DNA of 16,838 nucleotides, taken from Candidatus Bathyarchaeota archaeon. Its GTDB lineage: Archaea > Thermoproteota > Bathyarchaeia > 40CM-2-53-6 > FEN-987. The DNA is taken from positions 1 through 16,838 of the forward strand of contig PMBQ01000213.1 of NCBI GenBank assembly GCA_003152955.1, read 5' to 3'. The notes beneath the pieces are model-generated. The model did no database searches and was not told the DNA's origin. It saw only the letters and a program-made list of their open reading frames with translations. Position 1 is the first letter of the stretch. Every line of letters begins with the position of its first letter. The translations under genes were made by a program, and so were the position numbers. Shown one piece after another: positions 1 through 7,028 of this stretch.

Positions 1-387
1 TCCTGTGGTCAAACTTACGGCAACATTCAGCAAATAGTTCACAATCAGCGCTGCGGCGGCAACTAAGCCTGAATGTGTACCCAGAGTTGTGCGGGCAACT
101 GTATATGATCCTCCGCCAGAAGGGTAGCTCTGAATAATTTGATAGTATGAAACGGCTAGGAGAGCCAGTAGCCCGGTGATGGTCAACGCAATCGGAAAGG
201 CGAGAGATAGACCAACGCTCCCGGCGATAACAAGCCCCAGATAGATCTCTTGGTCAGCATAGCCGATTGATGCCAATGCGTCCGGTGAAAACGCGGCGAG
301 CGCCTGGATCTTGCTCAGTGTTCTTAGTTCTAAATGGTGGGTAGGCAATGGAGGCGCTTCAATTTCACTCAAAAAGAGGCGCTCCAC
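1..387 (-). CDS. APC-superfamily amino acid permease, N-terminal part (cut by the left edge)
   Basis: This reading frame is open from an in-frame TAA at about 412-414 down to base 1 and encodes about 129 residues. Around residue 24 it reads LSKIQALAAFSPDALASIGYA, followed by a hydrophobic segment (about residues 50-80), then SYPSGGGSYTVARTTLG and a second hydrophobic segment (about 106-125). The FSPDAL and YPSGGGSY signatures are typical of the first two transmembrane helices of COG0531/APC amino-acid transporters, which are integral membrane proteins using H+ or Na+ symport or exchange. Substrate cannot be told from this part. The start is uncertain: GTG at 387, TTG at 372 and TTG at 348 are all possible, and none has a clear Shine-Dalgarno. 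The gene diverges from the malic enzyme across a region with an inverted repeat. The rest of the protein lies outside the window. Confidence 0.85.
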   Translation of the reverse strand, partial: MERLFLSEIEAPPLPTHHLELRTLSKIQALAAFSPDALASIGYADQEIYLGLVIAGSVGLSLAFPIALTITGLLALLAVSYYQIIQSYPSGGGSYTVARTTLGTHSGLVAAAALIVNYLLNVAVSLTTG

Positions 388-405
388 AAGTTTGCGTGTA
401 GGTGC

Positions 406-458
406 AAGTTAGCAAAGTTAAGTCTTGTTGGAATCGCTCTGAGCTCATTTGCTAACTT
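406..458. repeat. 11-bp perfect inverted repeat in a divergent intergenic region
   Basis: AAGTTAGCAAA at 406-416 is the exact reverse complement of TTTGCTAACTT at 448-458, with 31 bp between the arms. A third copy of the core TGCTAAC occurs at 514-520, next to a TATA-like GTATATGC (509-516). The elements lie between the divergent permease and malic enzyme genes, as an operator or a long-armed RNA hairpin would. The repeat is directly visible; the regulatory role is inference. I see no gene in 388-593. Confidence 0.6.
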
Positions 459-593
459 CGATTGGAGCTTTCTGTCGAACTCCACTAGAACAGGTTGCCT
501 ATGTAGAGGTATATGCTAACCTTGCGTCATGAATAAATCGAGAGCCGGCTAGGTTCGATCATTATCAGACTTAGGATCTGAAAAATCTTGCAG

Positions 594-1769
594 ATGGTTA
601 CGAAAGAAGAGCTGTTGGAGAAAGCTAAGAAACCCGCGCTCGACGCGATGAAGCTTCACCCATTCTATCATGGAAAAATGGAAATTGTACCGAAATGCTG
701 CATACGTGACGTCCAAGATTTCGCGATCTGGTACACCCCCGGTGTTGCTGAACCGTGTAAGGCGATCAATAAAGACGAGCGGTTGGTTTACGATTACACG
801 AACAAATGGAACATGGTCGCCGTTGTTAGCGACGGCACCCGAGTACTGGGCTTGGGAGACATTGGACCGAAGGCCGGCCTACCTGTTATGGAAGGGAAAT
901 CGATTCTCTTCAAGTATCTGGGGGGCGTTGATGCGGTACCTATCTGTCTGGGCACTAAGGATCCTGACGAGATCATCACCGCCGTGAAATGGTTGCAACC
1001 TTCCTTTGGAGGCATCAATCTGGAAGACATCGCGCAACCGAAGTGCTTCCGCATTCTCGATACGCTACGAGCGACCGCTGAGATTCCAGTCTGGCACGAC
1101 GACCAGCAGGGAACAGCCACAATAGTCCTGGCCGGTCTGATCAATGCTCTCGAAGTGGTCGGCAAGAAGGCACGCGACATCACCGTGACAATGATTGGAG
1201 CCGGAGCATCAAACGTCGCTTGTAGCAGGCTAATGTTTGCCTACGGCATAAAGCCACAGAATACGATCGTAGTCGACACTAAGGGCATTCTGAACGCTGA
1301 TCGTAAGGATCTTGAGATGCGAAAGACTGAATTCGTTGACAAGTGGAGACTCTGTCAAACAACCAACAAAGAACAACGTTCCGGAGGAATCCCAGAAGCC
1401 ATGAAGGGCGCCGATGTGTGCATCGCTCTATCGAAGCCTGGACCTGATACAATTAAGAAGGAATGGGTATCATCGATGGCGAAGGACTCGATCATTTTCG
1501 CATGCGCGAACCCAATCCCGGAGATATGGCCGTGGGACGCCAAAGAAGCAGGAGCGCGCGTTGTGGCCACGGGAAGGTCAGATTTTCCAAATCAAGTCAA
1601 CAACTCACTAGGCTTTCCAGGAATCTTCCGGGGAGCTCTCGACGCCCGAGTGAAGACTATCACCGATGAAATGTGTATAGCAGCCTCTGAAGAGATCGCC
1701 AAATTTGCGCGAGAAAAAGGGCTCTCCGAAAACTACATTGCTCCTACAATGGACGAATGGGAGGTCTAA
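594..1769 (+). CDS. NADP-type malic enzyme, truncated by an in-frame TAA
   Basis: Malic enzyme catalyses oxidative decarboxylation of malate to pyruvate with NAD(P)H production in the cytoplasm. Visible motifs, numbered from ATG 594: WYTPGVAEP with the catalytic Tyr (47); PVMEGKSILFK with the catalytic Lys (102); NLEDI (142-146) and HDDQQGT (168-174) supplying metal ligands; a GAGASN dinucleotide-binding loop (202-207); NPIPEIWP (306-313); and NQVNNSLGFPGIFRGALD (333-350). A TTG six bases upstream (588) is an alternative start; I prefer the ATG because family N-termini begin close to it. There is no obvious Shine-Dalgarno. The frame stops with TAA at 1767-1769 after 391 residues, but the same frame continues to encode a family-like C-terminus to 1937, so the product is about 55 residues short. 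NADP against NAD preference is not certain. The adjacent flavoprotein gene follows on the same strand. Confidence 0.9.
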   Translation: MVTKEELLEKAKKPALDAMKLHPFYHGKMEIVPKCCIRDVQDFAIWYTPGVAEPCKAINKDERLVYDYTNKWNMVAVVSDGTRVLGLGDIGPKAGLPVMEGKSILFKYLGGVDAVPICLGTKDPDEIITAVKWLQPSFGGINLEDIAQPKCFRILDTLRATAEIPVWHDDQQGTATIVLAGLINALEVVGKKARDITVTMIGAGASNVACSRLMFAYGIKPQNTIVVDTKGILNADRKDLEMRKTEFVDKWRLCQTTNKEQRSGGIPEAMKGADVCIALSKPGPDTIKKEWVSSMAKDSIIFACANPIPEIWPWDAKEAGARVVATGRSDFPNQVNNSLGFPGIFRGALDARVKTITDEMCIAASEEIAKFAREKGLSENYIAPTMDEWEV

Positions 1770-1937
1770 CCGAGAGAAGCAGTCGCAGTGGCGCTCAAGG
1801 CACAGGAATTAGGCATCGCTGGCATTCAGCTTACTGGAACTCAATTGTATGAGCAGGCAACGGCCATCATAAAACGATCACGCGACATGACACAGACCGC
1901 TATGAAACTGGGTTACATACCCAAGGCCCCTGAATAG
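1770..1937 (+). pseudogene. In-frame C-terminal remnant of the malic enzyme beyond the TAA
   Basis: Immediately after the TAA at 1767-1769, in the same frame, 55 codons run to a TAG at 1935-1937. They begin PREAVAVALKAQELGIAG and end KLGYIPKAPE. Malic enzymes commonly carry a Pro-x-(V/A)A-x-x-V-A-x-x-A-x-x-x-G(I/V)A stretch just after the PTMDEWEV-like position, so this looks like the normal C-terminus. Together with the upstream part the protein would be about 447 residues, a usual length for this family. The ribosome binding site of the next gene overlaps the TAG. The stretch lacks its own start near the beginning. It is a nonsense mutation, a sequencing error, or a site of stop-codon readthrough. 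Confidence 0.75.
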
Positions 1938-1940
1938 GAG
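1937..1940 (+). promoter_or_regulatory. Ribosome binding site of the TrxR-like gene
   Basis: GGAG at 1937-1940 sits 8 nt before ATG 1949 and shares its first G with the TAG (1935-1937) that ends the full-length malic enzyme frame. This supports the ATG at 1949 and suggests that translation of the second gene was arranged to follow termination at 1937, not at 1767. Confidence 0.65.
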
Positions 1941-1948
1941 TAATTGAA

Positions 1949-2875
1949 ATGACCACAAACAGCTCCGAAAAAGAATACGACCTGCTCATAATTGGCGGAG
2001 GACCCGCAGGGCTAACCGCCGCTGCATACGCAGTCCGAAAACGCCTTGAAACGATGCTAATCGTCGAGGATCTCGGAGGAAAAACCAACTACAAATTCAC
2101 TCTACCAGATGTGGAAACACATCTGATCATCGATGGAGAAGAACTCGTCAGCAAGTTCAAGAGCCAAATAGAATATCTCGACTTTGCGCGACACACGGGC
2201 AGTGTAACAAAGTTCCAGCGAGTAGGAAAACACTTCATCGCAAAAACCTCCGACCGGACCTTCAAGAGCAAAGCTGCGATTATCGCCACAGGGGGAAAGC
2301 CTAAGCGGCTCAAAGTGCCTGGCGAACAAGAGTTTTTTGGACGCGGAGTTAGCTACTCGACAATAAGCCACGCTCCGATATTCATCGACATGGATGTCGC
2401 CGTGATAGGTGATGGAGTTCCAGCCCTTCAGGCAGCCGCAGAACTAGCCCTAATCGCAAGAAAGGTGAACGTAATAGGTGTGCCAAACAAACTTGTGTCC
2501 TCTGCTCTCGGCAAGAAGATCAAAGACTCTGGAAAAGCAGAATTCTTCACTGGGTACGCGGTAAAGGAGAATCGGGGCGACGCGTCTCTAGAGACAGTCG
2601 TCGTGAGATCACGGACTGACGAAAAGGAAATTCCTGTCAGGGGCGTCTTCATAGAGCTAGGCTACATCCCCAATACTGCCCTATTTTCTCGACTAGTGAA
2701 GATGAATCACGAAGGAAAAATCATCATTGATGAAAACAACCAAACGAACGTTCCTGGGCTCTTCGCCGCTGGCGACGCAACAGACGTGAACGCCCATCAA
2801 GTAGTCATTGCAATTGGTGAAGGAGCCAAAGCGGCGCTGAATGCATACACCTACTTGTTAACACTAAAGGCTTGA
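1949..2875 (+). CDS. Thioredoxin-reductase-like FAD protein without the redox CxxC
   Basis: This is a two-domain flavoprotein of the thioredoxin reductase fold, 308 residues, the usual length for low-Mr TrxR. The FAD-binding GGGPAG is at 16-21, ATGG at 113-116, a second Rossmann motif (VIGDGVPALQAA) at 152-163, and the C-terminal FAD motif AAGDATDVNAHQ at 273-284. Where TrxR has the catalytic CxxC (GVSYCATCDGP-like), this protein has GVSYSTISHAPIF (133-145): both cysteines are serines, and the whole protein contains no cysteine. The HRR motif that binds the NADPH 2'-phosphate is also missing (IGVPNK at 176-181). It therefore cannot reduce thioredoxin by the normal dithiol route. It may be an NAD(P)H:ferredoxin/flavin-type reductase or another oxidoreductase; substrate unknown. 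It begins 11 bp after the TAG ending the malic enzyme frame, so the two probably share a transcript. Confidence 0.85.
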   Translation: MTTNSSEKEYDLLIIGGGPAGLTAAAYAVRKRLETMLIVEDLGGKTNYKFTLPDVETHLIIDGEELVSKFKSQIEYLDFARHTGSVTKFQRVGKHFIAKTSDRTFKSKAAIIATGGKPKRLKVPGEQEFFGRGVSYSTISHAPIFIDMDVAVIGDGVPALQAAAELALIARKVNVIGVPNKLVSSALGKKIKDSGKAEFFTGYAVKENRGDASLETVVVRSRTDEKEIPVRGVFIELGYIPNTALFSRLVKMNHEGKIIIDENNQTNVPGLFAAGDATDVNAHQVVIAIGEGAKAALNAYTYLLTLKA

Positions 2876-2907
2876 GAGGCAGGCATAGACCTGCCCTCTT
2901 TCTCTTA
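2876..2907. terminator. Hairpin between convergent genes
   Basis: GGCAGG (2878-2883) and CCTGCC (2890-2895) form a 6-bp stem around a 6-nt loop. AGA/TCT extends it with one bulged C. A pyrimidine-rich run (CTCTTTCTCTT) follows on the + strand. It lies in the 37-bp gap between the convergent TrxR-like gene and gnd, where a terminator would be expected. On the - strand no T-run follows, so it fits the + strand better. Confidence 0.5.
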
Positions 2908-2912
2908 TCCAG

Positions 2913-4319
2913 TCAAACCGTAGTATACGCTGTCCAGTCCGTGTGGAACTCTCCCGATTTGTCGACCCTTTCATATCCATGAGACCCGAAACGATCTCTC
3001 AAAGCTTGAATCAAGTTCGCCGGCAGCCTCTCACTGCTATACCCATCATAATAGTCCAGAGAAGCGCTGATTGCAGGGATTGGAACGGCAGCGTTCTTTG
3101 CCACCTTAACGACCTCACGCCAATCCTTCTCCACTTTCCTTAGAGTGCGCGTCAACTCCTTGTAGAGCAGTAGGCTCTGCAAGTCGGCCTGCTCCGTGAA
3201 TGCGCGGGTGATTGGGTCTAGCAGTTTTGCCCGAATGATACAGCCACCTTTCCAAATTCGAGCAACATCGCCGAACGGGACGCCGTATTCATATTCTTGT
3301 GAACCAGCTCGCATCAGGTGGAATCCTTGAGCATAGGTCGCAATAATGGAACCTAGAACGGCCTGCTCCAATTTGTCAACGAATATGCGCCCAATACGGC
3401 GAGCTTTCGCGGGTTTCCTCAACATCTTCGCCGCCTTTACTCGTTCGTCCTTCAAAGCAGAGAGATTCCGTGCTCCAACTGCCGCGTCTATCGTTGGAGT
3501 AGGAATACCCAAATCCAACGCGTTCTGTGAAGTCCATTTTCCTGTTCCCTTTTGTTTGGCACGATCGAGAATAATCTGAACAAGAGGTTTCTGTGTTTCA
3601 GGATCCGTTTCACCTAGGACTTCCTCAGTTATCTCCATTAAGAATGAATTGAGGATGCCTCTGTTCCATTCTCCGAAAATTGTGTGAACTTGGTTAGCCT
3701 TGAGTCCTGCTCCTCGACTCAGTATGTCGTAGGCTTCTGCAATGATCTGAATTATCCCGTACTCAATTCCATTATGAATCATCTTTACGTAGTGACCTGC
3801 ACCGCGGGGGCCAAGAAGTTGACAGCATGCTCCGTCCACTTGCGCCGCGACGGCGGTTAACATCGGTCGAACTTTCGCGTAACCTTCTGATGATCCACCT
3901 ACCATTATGCATGGACCCTTAAGCGCCCCCTCTTCCCCACCGCTCACACCGACCCCCAAGAAGTGAATATTGCGCCCTGCTAGCTCTTGGCAACGACGCT
4001 CGGTATCCTGAAAGAACGAGTTGCCACCATCCATCACCACATCCCCGGGCGAAAGATAGTCCCGCAGCGCCACTATGCTGGCATCCACAGCTGGACCCGC
4101 AGTCACCATCAGGAAAACTTTCCGAGGTCGATCAAGAGCTTCAACAAATTCGGGCAGAGTATATGCTGCCGCAATCTCAGGGTGTTTTGCAGCAAATTCT
4201 CGAGTCTTCTGCTCTGTTCTGTTGTAGACCACGATCGAGTAGCCATGATTCTGAAAATTCAGCGCCAGGTTCTGCCCCATTACTCCCAACCCAATTAGCC
4301 CTAGATGTCTTCTGGCCAA
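2913..4319 (-). CDS. gnd: 6-phosphogluconate dehydrogenase, decarboxylating (long form)
   Basis: Oxidises 6-phosphogluconate to ribulose-5-phosphate and CO2 with NADP+ in the cytosol. Numbered from TTG 4319 (468 residues, the same length as the E. coli enzyme): GLIGLGVMGQNLAL nucleotide fold (7-20); VYNRT (31-35), whose Arg favours NADP+; DGGNSFFQDTERR (97-109); the substrate loop GVSGGEEGALKGP (124-136); catalytic KMIHNGIEYG (179-188); KGTGKWTSQNALD; and a C-terminal ALRDRFGSHGYER...FHTDW, which supplies Arg and His to the partner subunit. All expected active-site residues are present. The frame is open to another TTG at 4388, adding 23 residues unlike the family, so I chose 4319; no good Shine-Dalgarno supports either. 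It lies 117 bp downstream of the secreted protein gene on the strand of the pur operon. The product can feed PRPP synthesis. Long-form Gnd is uncommon in archaea. Confidence 0.93.
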   Translation of the reverse strand: MARRHLGLIGLGVMGQNLALNFQNHGYSIVVYNRTEQKTREFAAKHPEIAAAYTLPEFVEALDRPRKVFLMVTAGPAVDASIVALRDYLSPGDVVMDGGNSFFQDTERRCQELAGRNIHFLGVGVSGGEEGALKGPCIMVGGSSEGYAKVRPMLTAVAAQVDGACCQLLGPRGAGHYVKMIHNGIEYGIIQIIAEAYDILSRGAGLKANQVHTIFGEWNRGILNSFLMEITEEVLGETDPETQKPLVQIILDRAKQKGTGKWTSQNALDLGIPTPTIDAAVGARNLSALKDERVKAAKMLRKPAKARRIGRIFVDKLEQAVLGSIIATYAQGFHLMRAGSQEYEYGVPFGDVARIWKGGCIIRAKLLDPITRAFTEQADLQSLLLYKELTRTLRKVEKDWREVVKVAKNAAVPIPAISASLDYYDGYSSERLPANLIQALRDRFGSHGYERVDKSGEFHTDWTAYTTV

Positions 4320-4436
4320 CCCTAACAACCCGAACTGCACAATGTCAATAGCGACTTCAAAAAGGAATGCCTCATATTCCAATCTCAAATGGCATCTTGC
4401 ACGAACAGCTGAATCAAGTATTCGATGAATCGGGGC

Positions 4437-5561
4437 TCAGGTAGATCGTTTTGTCTTTCGCACCCGGCGGCGTGGAGCATTCGAGCGACTCAGGCGGTGA
4501 ATGATGAAGTAGGCCAAGATCAAGACAACCATTATGACAGCTATGTACGTAAGCGGCGCTGTGTAGTCCGCTTGCCACAGAACAGTCAGAGTGTGCGGTC
4601 CGCCCATGACAACCATGCCGACGGAGGAGTTTGTCAGGAACTTGTTTTCTTCGTACCATGCTTGGAATCGCAGTTTGCCTCCGAGCAAACCAAGAATGCC
4701 ACTCATTGGTTCCGTATCCGCAACTGAAATTGCCGTATTCGAGCCAGCGTCGTACCAGCCTTGACCGATTGCAGAGTTCGCCTGGCCATTAATTCTCAAT
4801 TGATACTGTCTTACGTAAATTGCCTCGTAAGTTCTGCTCGCGCTGATCTTGACTGTTCGGTTTGGAGCAGCGGAACCATCCGACCATCGACCAAACTCCA
4901 ACCTAGTCTCGTTGCTGAATTCCACCGAAACAGGCACAGTCAGGTTATGTGATCCTGCCGATATCGGAACTTGAGCTGGGCCTGGAGGTTGCTTCACACC
5001 ATCGATCAAGGCAGCGACGCCAGCTGGCACTTTAACGGTGAGTATCATGGGCGATACGGTGATGGTGAAGGAAATGCTACTGCCAGAATTCTGTACGAGA
5101 GTATTGTTCGAGGTCGTGAGAGCGGCGGTAATGTTTAGAATCCAGTTTCCCGATCCGTGTGATTCCCCGAGGATGCCGCCGATCTTGAATTCAAGGTGTT
5201 CTACTCCTTGGGAATTGTTTGTTTGGATCGTGCACAACGCGGCCAGTATTGATGGATTGGCACACTGATCCGGGGAAGACGTCGTAATGCCTGGAACGAT
5301 ATTAGAAGGCGCTCCCACGTTCAGAATTCCAACAACCAACATGTAACCGGGTCTAGAGTCCCGGTAGGAAATTGTCGCAGTTACCGAGATCGGGTTCAAA
5401 TCGCTTGCCGCCGCACTCGCGGGATAATGTAGTTCGGTGATGCTAGTCGTCTGCGCATGAACACTCGGAAGTGAAGTTATAGAAATGAACAATAGACAAA
5501 GAAAGATAATTCGGTGGACGCGCAATGTCGCTCTTCGTCCCTCGGAAAGAGCCACTTCCAA
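4437..5561 (-). CDS. Secreted/cell-surface protein with signal peptide and C-terminal membrane anchor
   Basis: I do not recognise a named family with certainty. Visible parts of this 374-residue frame: a signal peptide (hydrophobic core about 18-32, likely cleavage after SVHA at 36); an extracellular beta-rich region; a PEGA-like stretch (about 173-210, TVKVPAGVAALIDG); a following WSDGSAAPNRTV segment (226-237); GWYDAGSNTAISV (268-280), a style common in archaeal surface proteins; one transmembrane helix (about 337-355); and a basic cytoplasmic tail ending RRRVRKTKRST. Seven N-glycosylation sequons (N115, N143, N152, N206, N217, N234, N311) and only two extracellular cysteines (100, 110) fit an archaeal S-layer-side protein. 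The start is uncertain: TTG 5561 is the longest, and GTG 5555 and TTG 5525 are also possible, the last placing the signal peptide at the very N-terminus. It begins 26 bp after purM, so it probably rides on the pur transcript, although no purine role is evident. Confidence 0.8.
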   Translation of the reverse strand: MEVALSEGRRATLRVHRIIFLCLLFISITSLPSVHAQTTSITELHYPASAAASDLNPISVTATISYRDSRPGYMLVVGILNVGAPSNIVPGITTSSPDQCANPSILAALCTIQTNNSQGVEHLEFKIGGILGESHGSGNWILNITAALTTSNNTLVQNSGSSISFTITVSPMILTVKVPAGVAALIDGVKQPPGPAQVPISAGSHNLTVPVSVEFSNETRLEFGRWSDGSAAPNRTVKISASRTYEAIYVRQYQLRINGQANSAIGQGWYDAGSNTAISVADTEPMSGILGLLGGKLRFQAWYEENKFLTNSSVGMVVMGGPHTLTVLWQADYTAPLTYIAVIMVVLILAYFIIHRLSRSNAPRRRVRKTKRST

Positions 5562-5587
5562 TTAAGTGCATTGACGCTAACCGTAGG

Positions 5588-6619
5588 CTACCAGTTCTCT
5601 ACCTCAATTTCTTCGCCAGCGATGGAAACGACTACTCCACGAGAAGAGTCTACGTATCCAACTTGCTCAACCTCTGGAATGACTTTTTTCAACCGGCGCG
5701 CACTCCTCTTTGGACAGACAATCAGGAATCCAATTCCCATGTTGAAGGTGCGGTACATCTCGCGGTCCGATAGCCGTCCCTTGGTCTGGATCTCTCCAAA
5801 GACTCGTTGGGGGTTTGGCATATGGTCTAGTACAAAACCAACCTTTGCTTGAACTCCGAGCCTCTTGAGCTTCGAGTATCCGCCTCCTGTAACATGGGCT
5901 AAACCATGTATTTCGGCCCGCGATCTCAAGAGCCGCATTACTTGCTTCACATAGATGCGAGTTGGTTTGAGCAGCTCGCGGGCAATTCTATTGTTCACTT
6001 TCTGAGTCAGTAACAGCTTCCGCGCAAGCGTGAGACCATTACTGTGTATCCCACTGCTACGGATCCCAAAAATCAAATCCCCTTGACGGATTCGACTTCC
6101 CGTGATGATTCTATTTTTCTTCACGAGGCCTACTACAGTTGCAGCCAAATCGAAACCTCGAATGACGTCGGACATCATCGCCGTCTCACCTGACACGATA
6201 GCCACGCCGGCTTCTCGCGCACCCTTCTGAAGTCCGATCATGATCTCCCTGACAAGTTCGGGGCACATTTTTTCGAGAGCCAGATAATTTGCTAGAGCCA
6301 AAGGTTCGGCACCGACGCAAATGATATCGTTCACATTCATGGCGACGCAATCAATGCCGACGGTATCATATTTGTGACAAGCTTCCGCAACTAGGACTTT
6401 TGTTCCAACTCCATCCGTGTGCAATGCGAGCGCATAATCTCGGTTGATCTCGATCAGTCCGGCATAGTGTTGTCGAACATCTAGAACTCTACCCGTTTTG
6501 CCCTTTCTAGTTTGAAATGTCTTTGATAGAACTGACTCGATGGTTTTGTGAAGTTTGGATATTTCGTCTATGTCGACGCCGGCTTTGGCATAGGTATAGC
6601 CCGACTTGTTCACTCTCAT
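5588..6619 (-). CDS. purM: Phosphoribosylformylglycinamidine cyclo-ligase (AIR synthetase)
   Basis: Catalyses the ATP-dependent closure of the imidazole ring, FGAM to AIR, step 5 of IMP synthesis, in the cytosol. At 343 residues it has the normal family length. Visible motifs: the N-terminal YAKAGVDI (10-17), HTDGVGTK (67-74) ATP/Mg loop, GIDCVAMNVNDI (88-99), SGETAMM, FGIRSSGIHSNG and VTGGGYSKL. These mark the PurM/PurL/SelD/HypE ATPase superfamily and the AIRS member in particular. The ATG at 6619 overlaps the TGA of purE (ATGA, 4 bp), which fixes the start and indicates coupled translation. It is the last clear pur gene of the operon. Confidence 0.96.
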   Translation of the reverse strand: MRVNKSGYTYAKAGVDIDEISKLHKTIESVLSKTFQTRKGKTGRVLDVRQHYAGLIEINRDYALALHTDGVGTKVLVAEACHKYDTVGIDCVAMNVNDIICVGAEPLALANYLALEKMCPELVREIMIGLQKGAREAGVAIVSGETAMMSDVIRGFDLAATVVGLVKKNRIITGSRIRQGDLIFGIRSSGIHSNGLTLARKLLLTQKVNNRIARELLKPTRIYVKQVMRLLRSRAEIHGLAHVTGGGYSKLKRLGVQAKVGFVLDHMPNPQRVFGEIQTKGRLSDREMYRTFNMGIGFLIVCPKRSARRLKKVIPEVEQVGYVDSSRGVVVSIAGEEIEVENW

Positions 6620-7011
6620 TTGGGAACGTTGAGTATTCTCTTGGCCAGATGAGCGGCGTTTTCGGCCGAATCTATTCCTACTGCGCAGACAGGTACTCCG
6701 CGTGGCATTTGGACAATTGAGAGGAGTGAGTCCAAGCCGCCTAGGGCCTTGTTGACTGGTACTCCGATTACGGGTCGGTCAGTTCGGGACGCGATGTAGC
6801 CAGGTAGGTGTGCGGCTAGGCCGGCGATGGCGATGAATACTTTCGCTTTGCTGGAAGCTAGGTATGAATCGAGTTTCTTCGAATCCCGGTGAGCCGAGAG
6901 GATTTGGGTCTCATACGTTATTCCAAGCTCATCGAGCGTTTGTTCTGCTCGTTTTGCGATCTCCAGATCACTCTTAGATCCTATCACAATTGAAACCGTA
7001 GGTTCGGCCAA
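6616..7011 (-). CDS. purE: N5-CAIR mutase-type PurE (class I), short form
   Basis: Converts N5-CAIR (class I) to CAIR, the carboxylation step of IMP synthesis. Motifs in 131 residues: GSKSD (11-15), SAHRD (39-43) with the catalytic His, AGLAAHLPGYIAS (63-75), and GLDSLLSIVQMPRGVPV (92-108). AAHLPG and SIVQMPRG are class I features; class II (AIR carboxylase) enzymes differ here. Bacterial class I PurE is about 160-170 residues; this one ends at LAKRILNVPK, so the C-terminal helix region is missing. The start is TTG 7011, preceded by GAGGAG 11 nt upstream. The stop overlaps the purM ATG. Class I enzymes normally need PurK to make N5-CAIR, and no purK lies in this window. Confidence 0.94.
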   Translation of the reverse strand: MAEPTVSIVIGSKSDLEIAKRAEQTLDELGITYETQILSAHRDSKKLDSYLASSKAKVFIAIAGLAAHLPGYIASRTDRPVIGVPVNKALGGLDSLLSIVQMPRGVPVCAVGIDSAENAAHLAKRILNVPK

Positions 7012-7022
7012 ATTATGTATAG

Positions 7023-7028
7023 CTCCTC
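7023..7028 (-). promoter_or_regulatory. Ribosome binding site deciding the TTG start of purE
   Basis: On the minus strand GAGGAG overlaps the TGA stop of purN (7027-7029) and lies 11 nt before the TTG at 7011. No ATG lies between, so TTG is the best start for purE. Confidence 0.55.

Noticed and set aside
334..519. 61-codon plus-strand frame upstream of the malic enzyme
   Set aside because: It overlaps the N-terminal coding part of the permease on the other strand and crosses the inverted repeat; it has no recognisable motif.
794..1183. 129-codon minus-strand frame inside the malic enzyme
   Set aside because: It lies opposite a strongly conserved coding region, and the protein it gives is basic and without family features.
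4320..4388. Extra 23 residues at the N-terminus of Gnd from an upstream TTG
   Set aside because: The added residues do not resemble family N-termini, while the start at 4319 gives exactly the usual 468-residue length. The upstream part is more likely leader DNA.
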